Position numbers and translations under genes: made by a program
Part shown: positions 54,401 through 63,292 of the stretch, one piece after another
How the letters are laid out: every line of letters starts with the position of its first letter
Numbering within the stretch: position 1 is the stretch's first letter
The notes under the pieces: generated by a model
The model's input: the letters and a program-made list of their open reading frames with translations, nothing else
Databases searched by the model: none
Told to the model about the DNA's origin: nothing
Assembly (NCBI GenBank): GCA_030424865.1
Contig: JAUHVR010000001.1
Coordinates: 434,001 to 498,000, forward strand
Source: Alphaproteobacteria bacterium
GTDB taxonomy: Bacteria > Pseudomonadota > Alphaproteobacteria > Rhodobacterales > Rhodobacteraceae
Direction of reading: 5' to 3'
DNA length: 64,000 bases

Positions 54401-56002
54401 ATGGAGTTCGACTTCATCGTGGTTGGGGCAGGGTCTGCAGGGTGCGCGCTGGCAAGCCGCCTGTCGGCAGACGCGCGTTACACCGTTGCCCTGATCGAAG
54501 CCGGCCCTGCCGATCGCAATCCCTGGATCCACATACCGGTCGGGTATTTCCGCACGATGGGCAATCCCAGGTCGGACTGGATGTATGTCACCGAACAGGA
54601 CAAGGGCATCGCCGGGCGGGCCATATCCTGGCCGCGTGGGCGTGTTCTTGGCGGGTCAAGCTCGATCAACGGGCTGCTCTATGTGCGGGGCCAGCCCCAA
54701 GACTATGACCACTGGGCGCAACTGGGCTGCACGGGGTGGTCCTGGGACAGCGTCCTGCCGTTGTTCAAGAGGTCCGAAACCTGGCACGGGGAACACTCCA
54801 ATAACGTGCGCGGGACGAAAGGACCCTTGTCCGTGCAGGACTCGCGCCTGACGCGCGAGGTTGTGGACCGCTGGCTTGATGCCGCCGAAGCCGCCGGTTA
54901 CCGGCGGACGCCGGATTACAACGGCGAGGATCAGGAAGGCGTCGGATACTTTCAGCTGACCATGCGAAAGGGCCGCCGGTGTTCGTCCGCCGTGGCCTAT
55001 CTGAACCCGGTCAAGAGCCGGGACAACCTGACAATCATCACCGATGCGCAGACCGAAAAGGTCCTGCTGGACGACGGCCGCGCCGCCGGTATTCGCATCA
55101 AGCGCAACGGCGAGATGCAAACCCTGCGCGCCCGCAAAGAGGTCGTCCTCAGCGCGGGGGCCATCGGGTCTCCGCAAATCCTGATGCTGTCGGGCATTGG
55201 CGACCCGGACGAGTTGCAACCGCATGGGATCAAGGTGCAATCTGCCTTGAAAGGGGTCGGCAAGAACCTGCAGGATCACCTGCAGGCGCGGCCGGTCTTC
55301 AAGACCACGCTCAGCACGATCAACATCGAGGCCAACAACGTCTTCAAGCAGGGCCTGATGGCGGCGCAATATGCGCTGACCCAACGGGGTCCGATGACCA
55401 TGGCGGCCAGCCTCGGCACCGGTTTCCTGAAGACCGAAGAGCATCTCGAAACACCCGACATCCAGTTCCACATCCAACCCTGGAGCGCCGACAAACCCTC
55501 GGACGGGCCGCACAAGTTCTCGGCCTTCACGGCCTCGGTCCTGCAGTTGCGCCCGGAAAGCGCCGGTCACCTGTCGCTGCGTTCGGCCAATATGGAGGAT
55601 CACCCGGCGATCCATCCGAACTATCTGGCGACCGATCTGGACTGCAAGACCATCGTCAAGGGCATCCAGATCGCCCGCAAGATCTCGCAGACACATCCGT
55701 TGAAATCCCACATCACCGAAGAACACGCGCCGGGCGCCGGGGTCGCCATGGATGACGAAGAGGCAACGCTCGATTGGGCGCGCCGGACGGCGGTAACGAT
55801 CTATCACCCGACGGGCACCTGCAAGATGGGCATCGATGATAAGGCGGTCGTGGACCCCAGGTTGCGGGTCAGGGGCATCTCAGGGCTGCGCGTGGCCGAT
55901 GCCTCGATCATGCCGACGATTGTCAGTGGAAACACCAACGCCCCCTGTATCATGATCGGCGAAAAGGCCGCCGATCTTGTGCTGGAGGATGCAAGATCAT
56001 GA
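54401..56002 (+). CDS. GMC family FAD oxidoreductase
   Basis: A 533-residue flavoprotein of the glucose-methanol-choline family. The N-terminal FAD site is VVGAGSAGCALASRLS with IEAGP; the GMC signatures WPRGRVLGGSSSINGLLYVRG and the second near SAGAIGSPQILMLSGIG are present; the catalytic C-terminal His is in YHPTGTCKMG. These enzymes oxidise primary alcohols to aldehydes, as in choline or polyol dehydrogenases. It is the first gene after the IclR operator and is followed by the TRAP importer. Its product could be passed to the aldehyde dehydrogenase at the window end. Confidence 0.94.
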   Translation: MEFDFIVVGAGSAGCALASRLSADARYTVALIEAGPADRNPWIHIPVGYFRTMGNPRSDWMYVTEQDKGIAGRAISWPRGRVLGGSSSINGLLYVRGQPQDYDHWAQLGCTGWSWDSVLPLFKRSETWHGEHSNNVRGTKGPLSVQDSRLTREVVDRWLDAAEAAGYRRTPDYNGEDQEGVGYFQLTMRKGRRCSSAVAYLNPVKSRDNLTIITDAQTEKVLLDDGRAAGIRIKRNGEMQTLRARKEVVLSAGAIGSPQILMLSGIGDPDELQPHGIKVQSALKGVGKNLQDHLQARPVFKTTLSTINIEANNVFKQGLMAAQYALTQRGPMTMAASLGTGFLKTEEHLETPDIQFHIQPWSADKPSDGPHKFSAFTASVLQLRPESAGHLSLRSANMEDHPAIHPNYLATDLDCKTIVKGIQIARKISQTHPLKSHITEEHAPGAGVAMDDEEATLDWARRTAVTIYHPTGTCKMGIDDKAVVDPRLRVRGISGLRVADASIMPTIVSGNTNAPCIMIGEKAADLVLEDARS

Positions 56003-56138
56003 CGGGTCGGGTTTTGTTAACCAATACCGTCACAGACTTCGGGTCGGGTCACCGGCCCCAATCATACTCCGAGGCGAAGCCTTCCGCCCCGGACCGGAAA
56101 AACAAGACCGAAGGCGAACTGTTCATGGGAGGAAAGAC

Positions 56139-57233
56139 ATGTTCAAACTCAAGCATGTGGCAGCCACGGCTGTCACGCTGGCGCTGACTGCGTCAGCAGC
56201 AATGGCCGAAAAGGTCCTGCGCATCCAATCGGTTCTGCCGAACACGGCGGATGAAGTGGTGATGCTCAAGGCCTTTGGCGACGACGTTGCAGCGCTGACT
56301 GGCGGATCGCTGAAGATCGAAGTGCTGCCGGCTGGCGCGGTTGTCGGTCCGCGCGACATCATGGACGCGGTTGACGCGGGCCTTGTCGAAGGTGGCTTTG
56401 CCTGGACCCACTACTGGGGCGGCAAGCACGTTGCAGCGAACCTCTTTGGCGCACCGGTTGCGGGTGCAGGTGTCGGCCTCGACAACATCGCGTTCCTCAG
56501 CTGGTTCCAGTTTGGCGGCGGCAAAGAGCTGTACGACCGCCTGTGGGAAGAGATGGGCGTGAACGTCAAAGGCTTTATGCTGCAGCCGGTCGGCCCCGAG
56601 GCGCTGGGATGGTTCCCCGAGCCGATCAAGTCGATGGATGACTTCCGCCAGATGCGGTTCCGTGCGCCTCCGGGCATGGTCGGCGCGGCCTATGCCGACA
56701 TCGGCGTGCCCGCGGTTGCCATGGGCGGCGGCGACATCCTGCCCGCGCTTGAAAAGGGTACGATCGACGCGGCCGAATGGTGCTGCCCGAAGCCTGACTC
56801 GGTCTTTGGCTTCCAGAAGGTACTGAAGCACTACTATCTGCAGGGTCTGCACCAGGTCACCGTGAACGCGGACATGTATGTGAACCGCGACTTCTATGAC
56901 AGCCTGAGCGAGCAAGAGCAGATGGCGCTGGAAGTGGCGGCAAATGCATCGCTGTCCAAGTCGCTGTCCTACCGGATCTACGAGAACGGCAAGGCGCTGA
57001 AGGATCTGACAGAAAACCACGGTGTCATTCTGGAAGACACGCCGCAGGACTACTTCACCGAGTACATGGCGGCCGCCAAGAAGGCGCTGCAGGCCGCTGC
57101 GGATGAAAACGAGTTCTTCGCTGAGGTTTGGCAGTCCCAGAAAGACTTTGCCGACATCGCGGTTCCCTTCTGGGCAGGTGCGCAGACCTCGAACGCAGGT
57201 CTGGGTCGCGCACATGCCGCGACGCTCAAGTAA
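56139..57233 (+). CDS. TRAP transporter substrate-binding protein DctP
   Basis: A 364-residue periplasmic binding protein of the DctP family with a Sec signal ending ASAAMAEK. The core includes TGGSLKIEVLPAGAVVGPRD, RQMRFRAPPGMVGAAYAD and the GTIDAAEWCCP motif, which is a variant of the sequence preceding the carboxylate-binding Arg in TRAP proteins. The ATG at 56139 has GGAGGA six bases upstream. It precedes the fused permease, with a strong hairpin between. The family binds carboxylates and sulfonates; the ligand here is unresolved. Confidence 0.93.
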   Translation: MFKLKHVAATAVTLALTASAAMAEKVLRIQSVLPNTADEVVMLKAFGDDVAALTGGSLKIEVLPAGAVVGPRDIMDAVDAGLVEGGFAWTHYWGGKHVAANLFGAPVAGAGVGLDNIAFLSWFQFGGGKELYDRLWEEMGVNVKGFMLQPVGPEALGWFPEPIKSMDDFRQMRFRAPPGMVGAAYADIGVPAVAMGGGDILPALEKGTIDAAEWCCPKPDSVFGFQKVLKHYYLQGLHQVTVNADMYVNRDFYDSLSEQEQMALEVAANASLSKSLSYRIYENGKALKDLTENHGVILEDTPQDYFTEYMAAAKKALQAAADENEFFAEVWQSQKDFADIAVPFWAGAQTSNAGLGRAHAATLK

Positions 57234-57245
57234 CCTTTGATCAGC

Positions 57246-57270
57246 GTGCGGGGCCCAAGCGGCCCCGCAC
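57246..57270. terminator. Hairpin between TRAP binding protein and permease
   Basis: Perfect 10-base arms GTGCGGGGCC / GGCCCCGCAC around CAAGC, 12 bases after the DctP stop. The following TTCGTTTCTG is only moderately T-rich. It is probably an attenuator or mRNA stabiliser that raises binding-protein expression over the permease. Confidence 0.7.
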
Positions 57271-57362
57271 TTCGTTTCTGCGACGGGGTGAGGTCGTGAT
57301 CGCACCTCGTTCCAAAAACGAAGGCCCGCAAAGGGCACTATACCGATATGGGAGGGATGGGT

Positions 57363-59834
57363 ATGGCCGCAGACGAGGTGGACCCGAACAAGCTCGAAAT
57401 TGCAGACGAGCTTATTGCCGAACGACGCTCCGAAGCCGTGGGCGAAACGCCCGAGGATATGACACCCTGGCAGCGTCCGATCACGGCGGCCATTGATATC
57501 ATCAACTACCGGGCCGGTCAGATCATCGCGCTTATGATGGTGCCGCTGATCGCGGTCGTGGTCTACGAAGTCTTCATGCGCAATTCCTTTGCGATCCTGC
57601 AGGACGCCGGGGTCGAGGACTTTGCACGTTCGATCGGGCTTGGCCCGACGCTCTGGGTCTATGACACCAGCCGCATGATCGCGGGCATGTTGTTCATGGC
57701 TGCGGCAGGCTATGGCCTGATGCGCGGTGTCCACATTCGGGCGGATTTCCTGTACCGCAACTGGTCGGACAAGACGCAGGCGACGGTCGACGCCTCGCTT
57801 TATCTGCTGTTCTTCCTGCCCTCGATGGCGCTTTTCACCGTTGTCGCCTCGCAGTTCTGGTGGCTTGCCTTCACCACCGGGGAAACCATGGCGCTGGACA
57901 GCGCCTGGCAACCGATCCTCTGGCCGGCGCGCATCGCCATGCCCATCGGCGGTTTCCTGTTGTTCCTGCAAGGCATCCCCGAGATCTTTCGCGCCTTCCA
58001 CAAGATGGGCAAAGCGCGTGAACGGGTCTTTGTGCGCCTGCTGCCGATCTATGTAATCGCCTTTGTCTGGTTGATGCTGGCGGTCTTTGTGCCGGACTAT
58101 GTGCCGGGCGGCGAGTGGTTCACCGACCTGATGAAGGCGCGACCCAGCCTGTCGAAGCCGACCATCGGCCTGATCATGCTGGGCGCGATGCTGTTCGTGA
58201 TCTTCATCGGCTTTCCGATCTCGTTCACGCTGGTTTTCTTGGGCTTCGTCTTTGGCATCTGGGGCGCGAACTTCAAGCTGACGACGCTGCTGATGACGCT
58301 GAACACCAACTCGACCATGCTGAACGATCAGCTGATGGCGGTGCCGCTTTTTGTCCTGATGGGAATCATCATGGAGGCGGCAGGGCTGATGGAACGGCTT
58401 TTCGCCTCGATCCAGATGATCATGGCGCGGGTGCGCGGGGCGCTGTTCATCGCGGTGCTGATCGTGTCGACGATCTTTGCTGCCGCAACGGGAATCGTCG
58501 GTGCCTCGGTCACCCTGCTGGGCATCATGGCCGGCGCAACGATGAGCCGGTCGGGCTACAACGTCCAACTGGCCGCCGGAACCATCACGGCGGGGGGCAC
58601 TCTGGGCATTCTGATCCCGCCCTCGATCATGCTGATCGTCATGGGACCGGTGCTAGAGGTCTCGACGCTTGACCTCTTCCGGGGGGCCTTCATCCCCGGG
58701 GCGCTGCTGGCCTCGCTCTATCTGCTCTACACGCTTGGCCGCTGCTGGCTGAACCCCTCGCTGGGACCGGTTCTGGCCGAGGAAGACCAGCCCCAGACGT
58801 CTAAATACTATGGAGTCGAAGTGGCGCTGATCTGCCTTGGCATCCTGACCATCTGCCGCGTGTTCGGGCTGAGCCTTGGCGGCGCGTTTGGTGGCATCCT
58901 GCCCTTTGGGGGGCTGATCATCCTGGGCCTGACCCTGTTTGTGGCCTATCTCGCCTACCGCCGCATCAACGTCCTGCGGATCGCGGTGCCGATTGCAGTG
59001 CTGTTCCATGTCTACATGGTTTTCGCCAACATGGGCGACGCGGGCATCCCGGTCTGGTCTGCGGTCTTTGCTGCCTTCACCGTGCTGCTGGCCGTTCTGG
59101 GTCGTCCGATTTATGGCGCCGACGCGGACAAGGACTTTTACTTCTCACCCCTTTGGGACGAGTTCTTTGCCGGGCTGATGCCCCCAACGATCCTGATCTC
59201 GTTCGCCCTGGGTTCGATCCTGCTGGGCCTGGCCACACCGGCCGAGGCGGCGGCCATGGGTGCGTTTGGTGCGATCCTGCTGTCGGTGGCCTATCGCAAG
59301 TTCACGATCCCCAGCTTCTTTGACAGCCTGATCAAGGCGCTTGAGATCACCGTGCTGATCATGTTCCTGGTGGCGGCGTCCAACTTCTTTGGCGCGCAGT
59401 TCTCGGCGCTGGGAACACCCAAGATGATGACCGAGATCCTGCTGGGCCTCGAGATGTCGCCCTACCTGATCCTGATCATGGTCATGGCGCTGATCTTCCT
59501 GCTGGGCTGGCCATTGGAATGGGTGCCGATCGTTTTGATCGTTGTGCCGATCCTCTTGCCGACGGTCGAGAAACTGGATGTCTACGGGCTGGATCGCTAC
59601 GACCTCATGGTCTGGTTCGGCATATTGGTCGCGGTGAACCTGCAGACGGCCTGGCTGTCGCCACCCGTGGCGCTATCGGCCTATTTCCTGAAAGGCGTCG
59701 TGCCCAACTGGGATCTCAAGGACATCTACCTGGGCATGATGCAATTCATGCTGGTCCAGCTCTTTGGCCTGATCCTGCTGTTCCTATTCCCGAAGCTGGT
59801 GCTGTGGCTGCCCGCTGTCATGTCAGGAAACTAA
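57363..59834 (+). CDS. TRAP transporter fused permease DctQM
   Basis: An 823-residue fused TRAP permease. The N-terminal small DctQ part (about residues 40-215) has four helices; the DctM part has the signatures FIGFPISFTLVFLGFVFGIWG, PLFVLMGIIMEAAGLMERL, GTLGILIPPSIMLIVMGP and LGLATPAEAAAMGAFGAI. An insertion of about 100 residues around 515-600 adds extra helices between the two halves of DctM. ATG at 57363 has GGAGGG six bases upstream; two earlier ATGs are in frame. It works with the preceding binding protein by sodium symport. Confidence 0.9.
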   Translation: MAADEVDPNKLEIADELIAERRSEAVGETPEDMTPWQRPITAAIDIINYRAGQIIALMMVPLIAVVVYEVFMRNSFAILQDAGVEDFARSIGLGPTLWVYDTSRMIAGMLFMAAAGYGLMRGVHIRADFLYRNWSDKTQATVDASLYLLFFLPSMALFTVVASQFWWLAFTTGETMALDSAWQPILWPARIAMPIGGFLLFLQGIPEIFRAFHKMGKARERVFVRLLPIYVIAFVWLMLAVFVPDYVPGGEWFTDLMKARPSLSKPTIGLIMLGAMLFVIFIGFPISFTLVFLGFVFGIWGANFKLTTLLMTLNTNSTMLNDQLMAVPLFVLMGIIMEAAGLMERLFASIQMIMARVRGALFIAVLIVSTIFAAATGIVGASVTLLGIMAGATMSRSGYNVQLAAGTITAGGTLGILIPPSIMLIVMGPVLEVSTLDLFRGAFIPGALLASLYLLYTLGRCWLNPSLGPVLAEEDQPQTSKYYGVEVALICLGILTICRVFGLSLGGAFGGILPFGGLIILGLTLFVAYLAYRRINVLRIAVPIAVLFHVYMVFANMGDAGIPVWSAVFAAFTVLLAVLGRPIYGADADKDFYFSPLWDEFFAGLMPPTILISFALGSILLGLATPAEAAAMGAFGAILLSVAYRKFTIPSFFDSLIKALEITVLIMFLVAASNFFGAQFSALGTPKMMTEILLGLEMSPYLILIMVMALIFLLGWPLEWVPIVLIVVPILLPTVEKLDVYGLDRYDLMVWFGILVAVNLQTAWLSPPVALSAYFLKGVVPNWDLKDIYLGMMQFMLVQLFGLILLFLFPKLVLWLPAVMSGN

Positions 59835-59837
59835 CCG

Positions 59838-60884
59838 ATGAGCGCACAACGTAGCACGGTATCCTACCTGAAATGGCCGTTGATCGTCACGATAGTCGGC
59901 CTGGGTCTGTCCGGCTGGCTGGGCCTGGCGACCGAGGGTGACTGGTCTGGTGTCATCTCTTTCCTGATCGTAGGCACGGTTCTGGCGGCGCTTGAGATTG
60001 CCTTGTCCTTCGACAATGCCATCGTCAACGCCAACAAGCTGGAAGAGATGACACCGGTCTGGCAGCGGCGGTTCCTGACCTGGGGCATCCTGATTGCGGT
60101 CTTTGGCATGCGGATTGTCTTTCCGTTGGCCATCGTTGCGATCTTTGCCTGGATCAACCCCTTTGCCGCCGTGCACCTCGCGCTGTCCGATCCGGATCGC
60201 TACTCTGAAATCATCGGCGGCGCGCATGGTCCCATCTCGGCCTTTGGCGGCACGTTCCTGATGATGGTCGCGCTCAAGTTCTTCATCGACGAGGACAAGT
60301 CGATCGACTGGATCGAGATGCTGGAACGGCGGCTGCGGGTCTGGGGCTCGATCCGCGGGTTCGAGATTGCCTTTGTCCTGGTGATCGTCCTGGTGATCTG
60401 TCGCTCGATCCCCGAGCGGGACCAGGGCGTCTTTCTGACCTCGGCGGTCATGGGGCTTTTGGTCTTTACGCTTGTGGACGGTCTGGGCACATACCTGGAC
60501 AACATCGCCGGAAAGACCGCCGAGATCGGCGCCAAGGGGGGCTTGGGCGCCTTCCTCTACCTCGAAGTTCTGGACGCCAGCTTTTCCTTTGACGGCGTGA
60601 TCGGGGCCTTTGCCCTGACCACCAACATCATCCTGATCGCCATCGGCCTGGGCATCGGCGCGATGTACGTGCGCTCGATGACCATCATGCTGGTGGAACG
60701 CGGCACGCTGGCCGAGTTCCGCTATCTCGAGCATGGCGCCTTCTATTCGATCTTTGCCCTTTCGGTGATCATGTTCCTGCAATCGATCGTGCATGTACAC
60801 GAGCTGATCACGGGCGGAATTGGCATGGCTCTGATCGGTTTGGCGTTCCTGGCGTCGATCATGCACAACAAACGCGAAGCGTAA
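59838..60884 (+). CDS. DUF475 (TerC-related) membrane protein
   Basis: A 348-residue membrane protein of the DUF475 family, related to TerC proteins of tellurium resistance and metal efflux. The two acidic motifs ALEIALSFDNAIVNANKLEE and YLEVLDASFSFDGVIGAFALT fit the TerC/DUF475 repeat. It starts three bases after the TRAP stop, so it is almost certainly in the same operon. Its link to solute uptake is not obvious; it may supply manganese or another metal, but that is speculation. Confidence 0.85.
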   Translation: MSAQRSTVSYLKWPLIVTIVGLGLSGWLGLATEGDWSGVISFLIVGTVLAALEIALSFDNAIVNANKLEEMTPVWQRRFLTWGILIAVFGMRIVFPLAIVAIFAWINPFAAVHLALSDPDRYSEIIGGAHGPISAFGGTFLMMVALKFFIDEDKSIDWIEMLERRLRVWGSIRGFEIAFVLVIVLVICRSIPERDQGVFLTSAVMGLLVFTLVDGLGTYLDNIAGKTAEIGAKGGLGAFLYLEVLDASFSFDGVIGAFALTTNIILIAIGLGIGAMYVRSMTIMLVERGTLAEFRYLEHGAFYSIFALSVIMFLQSIVHVHELITGGIGMALIGLAFLASIMHNKREA

Positions 60885-60911
60885 GGCAACGGGTTACGAC
60901 GGAGAACGGAC

Positions 60912-62219
60912 ATGGCACGCACCTATCTGAAGAAAGCAACGTTGACCTCTCGCTCGGACGCAGGCGAAACGGTCAGGATCGTTGCCGACATCCTGGCGGA
61001 CATCGAGGCGCGCGGCGAAGCCGCGGCATTGGAATACGCTGCGAAATTCGACAAATACGACGGCAATGTCGCGCTGACGGCGGACGAGATCGAGGCGGCC
61101 TCGGCCAAGGTCCCGCAGAAGCTGAAGGACGACATCCTGTTTGCCCACGACAACGTGCGCCGCTTTGCCGAGGTCCAGAAGGGCACGGTCGAGAATGTGC
61201 AGTACGAGATCAATCCGGGGCTGATCGCGGGTCAAAAGGCCATCCCGGTTGCCGCGGCGGGCTGCTACGTCCCGGCTGGCCGCTATCGGCACATTGCCAG
61301 CGCCATCATGACCGTGACAACAGCCAAGGTTGCGGGATGTGACCACGTTACCGTCAGTTCCGTGCCGCAGCCCGGCGCGGGCGTGAACCCGGCGATTGTC
61401 TATGCGGCACACGCCTGCGGCGCGGACAAGATCATGGCCATTGGTGGCGTTCAGGGCATCGCCTCGATGGCCTTTGGCCTGTTCGGACAACCCAAGGCCA
61501 ACATCATCGTCGGCCCCGGAAACCAGTTCGTGGCCGAGGCAAAACGCACGCTTTATGGCCGGGTGGGCATCGACATGATCGCCGGACCCACCGACAGCCT
61601 GATCCTGGCCGACAGGGGCGCTGACCCGCACATCGTGGCGACCGACCTCGTCAGCCAGGCTGAACATGGCTACAACTCACCGGTCTGGCTGGTCACCGAC
61701 CACGCGCCATTGGCCGAAGAGGTCATGGCACGTGTCCCGGACCTGATCGCCGATCTGCCCGAGCTCAACCGCGAAAACGCGGAAGCCGCCTGGCGTGACT
61801 ATGCCGAAGTGATCGTCTGCGACAACCGCGAGGAGATGGCCGCAACGTCAGATGACTACGCGCCTGAACACCTGACCGTGCAGGCCGCGGACCTGGATTG
61901 GTGGCTTGGCCGGCTGAAGTGCTATGGCTCGCTCTTTCTGGGCGAAGAGACCACGGTGTCTTACGGCGACAAGGCCTCGGGCACCAATCACGTGCTGCCG
62001 ACCTCGGGCGCGGCCAGCTACACGGGCGGGCTGAGCGTGCACAAGTTCATGAAGATCGTGACCTGGCAGCGTGCCACCCGCGAGGGCTCGAAGAAGGTGG
62101 CCGAGGCCACGGCGCGCATCTCACGGCTCGAGGGCATGGAGGCCCATGCCCGCGCCGCCGACGTCCGTCTGGCGAAGTATTTCCCGGAAGAGACCTTTGA
62201 TCTGAGCGCGGATGGATGA
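60912..62219 (+). CDS. Histidinol-dehydrogenase-like (HpsN type) dehydrogenase
   Basis: A 435-residue zinc-dependent NAD+ oxidoreductase of the HisD superfamily. It carries PVAAAGCYVPAGRYRHIASA, GPGNQFVAEAKRTLYGRVGIDM, AGPTDSLILA, QAEHG, APEHLTV and YGDKASGTNHVLP. The YGDK form and YTGGLSVHKFMK match HpsN-type sulfopropanediol 3-dehydrogenases more than biosynthetic HisD, and no other his gene is near. HpsN carries out two successive oxidations of a terminal alcohol. With a TRAP importer just upstream, a role in catabolism of dihydroxypropanesulfonate or a similar diol is plausible, but no desulfonating enzyme is in the window. Confidence 0.9.
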   Translation: MARTYLKKATLTSRSDAGETVRIVADILADIEARGEAAALEYAAKFDKYDGNVALTADEIEAASAKVPQKLKDDILFAHDNVRRFAEVQKGTVENVQYEINPGLIAGQKAIPVAAAGCYVPAGRYRHIASAIMTVTTAKVAGCDHVTVSSVPQPGAGVNPAIVYAAHACGADKIMAIGGVQGIASMAFGLFGQPKANIIVGPGNQFVAEAKRTLYGRVGIDMIAGPTDSLILADRGADPHIVATDLVSQAEHGYNSPVWLVTDHAPLAEEVMARVPDLIADLPELNRENAEAAWRDYAEVIVCDNREEMAATSDDYAPEHLTVQAADLDWWLGRLKCYGSLFLGEETTVSYGDKASGTNHVLPTSGAASYTGGLSVHKFMKIVTWQRATREGSKKVAEATARISRLEGMEAHARAADVRLAKYFPEETFDLSADG

Positions 62220-62243
62220 GGTGATGATCTTTCGACAATCCCA

Positions 62244-62276
62244 AGCACCGGGGCGGGCCACATCGGCCGGGGTGCT
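62244..62276. repeat. Imperfect hairpin between HpsN-like and Usp genes
   Basis: An imperfect dyad with outer arms AGCACC / GGTGCT and inner GGCC / GGCC, 24 bases after the dehydrogenase stop. It may shape intercistronic mRNA stability. Confidence 0.45.
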
Positions 62277-62299
62277 CTTCAAACAGAAAGGATCAGTCC

Positions 62300-62710
62300 A
62301 TGTATGACAAGGTTCTTGTTCCAATGGCGCTGGATCACGGCATCTCTGACCAGACCTTGGAAATTGCACGGGCCATCACGTCCGACGATGGCAGCATCAC
62401 GGCACTGCACGTCTTTGAAGTGCCCAAGGGCTCGGTCAGTGTGTACATTGGCGAGGACACGGTCGAACGTGGCTTTGAACGCGCGCGTGCCATCCTGCAC
62501 GAAAAAGTGGCCGGGCTGTCCGGTGTCACGCCACAGATCACGCGGGGCCAGGCTCATCATGCCATCGTGGCCTACGCCGTCGAACACGGGTATGATTGCA
62601 TCGTGATCGGTTCACACAAGCCCGGGATGTCGGACTACCTGATCGGGTCGACAGCGGCCCGCGTTGTGCGACATGCCCCCTGCGCCGTTCACGTTCACCG
62701 AGACAAATAG
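62300..62710 (+). CDS. Universal stress protein (UspA family)
   Basis: A 136-residue single-domain Usp protein. The start MYDKVLVPMALD and the ATP-binding C-terminus VIGSHKPGMSDYLIGSTAARVVRHAPCAVHVHR (G-2x-G-9x-G-S/T type) are typical. RBS AAAGGA precedes the ATG. In TRAP operons UspA proteins often bind ATP and modulate transport, as TeaD does with TeaABC, so this may be the regulatory partner of the upstream permease. Confidence 0.9.
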   Translation: MYDKVLVPMALDHGISDQTLEIARAITSDDGSITALHVFEVPKGSVSVYIGEDTVERGFERARAILHEKVAGLSGVTPQITRGQAHHAIVAYAVEHGYDCIVIGSHKPGMSDYLIGSTAARVVRHAPCAVHVHRDK

Positions 62711-63292
62711 ATCTGACACCGCGATGTCTGCGAGGCGCGGTTCCGCCAAGGTCGCCGTCCCGCTTGCGGCCGCCTGAGCGGCTTGGTCCATGTGGTCCAG
62801 CCGGGTTCGTAACTTGCGTCAAACCCGATTTTGATCTCGCGTGGACGGCCAAAACCGCCCCCAACATGATGCCCGAATCCCCGCCGGTCCACCAGGCGGA
62901 CCGAATGCTTCTGTGAGTCGGATTGCCCGTCTAGGGTCATTCATGGAGGACCGCAAGCGACCCAGCGTCGCCGCGCGGAGGGGAGAAATCGATATGACCG
63001 GATTGCGCGTGTTCACGCCTGCCATTGGGCTGTGTTTTGGTGTCATCGGGAGCCGCCGGATCTGGTCGGCGGTGTCCGTCCACTTAGGGGATCGCTGCTG
63101 TCTGCAGTCGGCCCAAAAGGGCCACTTTGGCCATCAAGGCCCGAGCGTTGCTCGGTCCCGGCAAAGCGGCAACGAAGTTTTCAAAACAGATGGAGATGAT
63201 CGGATCATCGACCCCTGCGAGGTGACGGACAAGACCCGTGCGCCCGGGCGGTGGGTCAATCCGGGCAAACTCTGAAACAGGGGGACAAAGAC
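62711..63292. other. Long intergenic region before aldehyde dehydrogenase
   Basis: About 580 bases with no certain gene. It contains one weak small ORF and a short perfect inverted repeat GATGATC-G-GATCATC at 63195-63209. The region may be decayed sequence or carry the promoter of the aldehyde dehydrogenase. Confidence 0.5.
62994..63275 (+). CDS. Possible small ORF, unknown function
   Basis: A 93-codon frame beginning at an ATG with GGAGGGGAGA six bases upstream, the best Shine-Dalgarno in the local region. The product begins MTGLRVFTPAIGLCFGVIG, with a weak hydrophobic start, then becomes basic and low in structure; it matches nothing I recognise. It could be a short protein, or the residual 5' end of a lost gene. 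Confidence is low. Confidence 0.2.
   Translation: MTGLRVFTPAIGLCFGVIGSRRIWSAVSVHLGDRCCLQSAQKGHFGHQGPSVARSRQSGNEVFKTDGDDRIIDPCEVTDKTRAPGRWVNPGKL

Noticed and set aside
56193-58568. 791-codon minus-strand ORF opposite the TRAP genes
   Set aside because: Antisense to clearly recognisable DctP and DctQM genes; composition is rich in Arg, Gln and His, as expected from a shadow frame in high-GC DNA.
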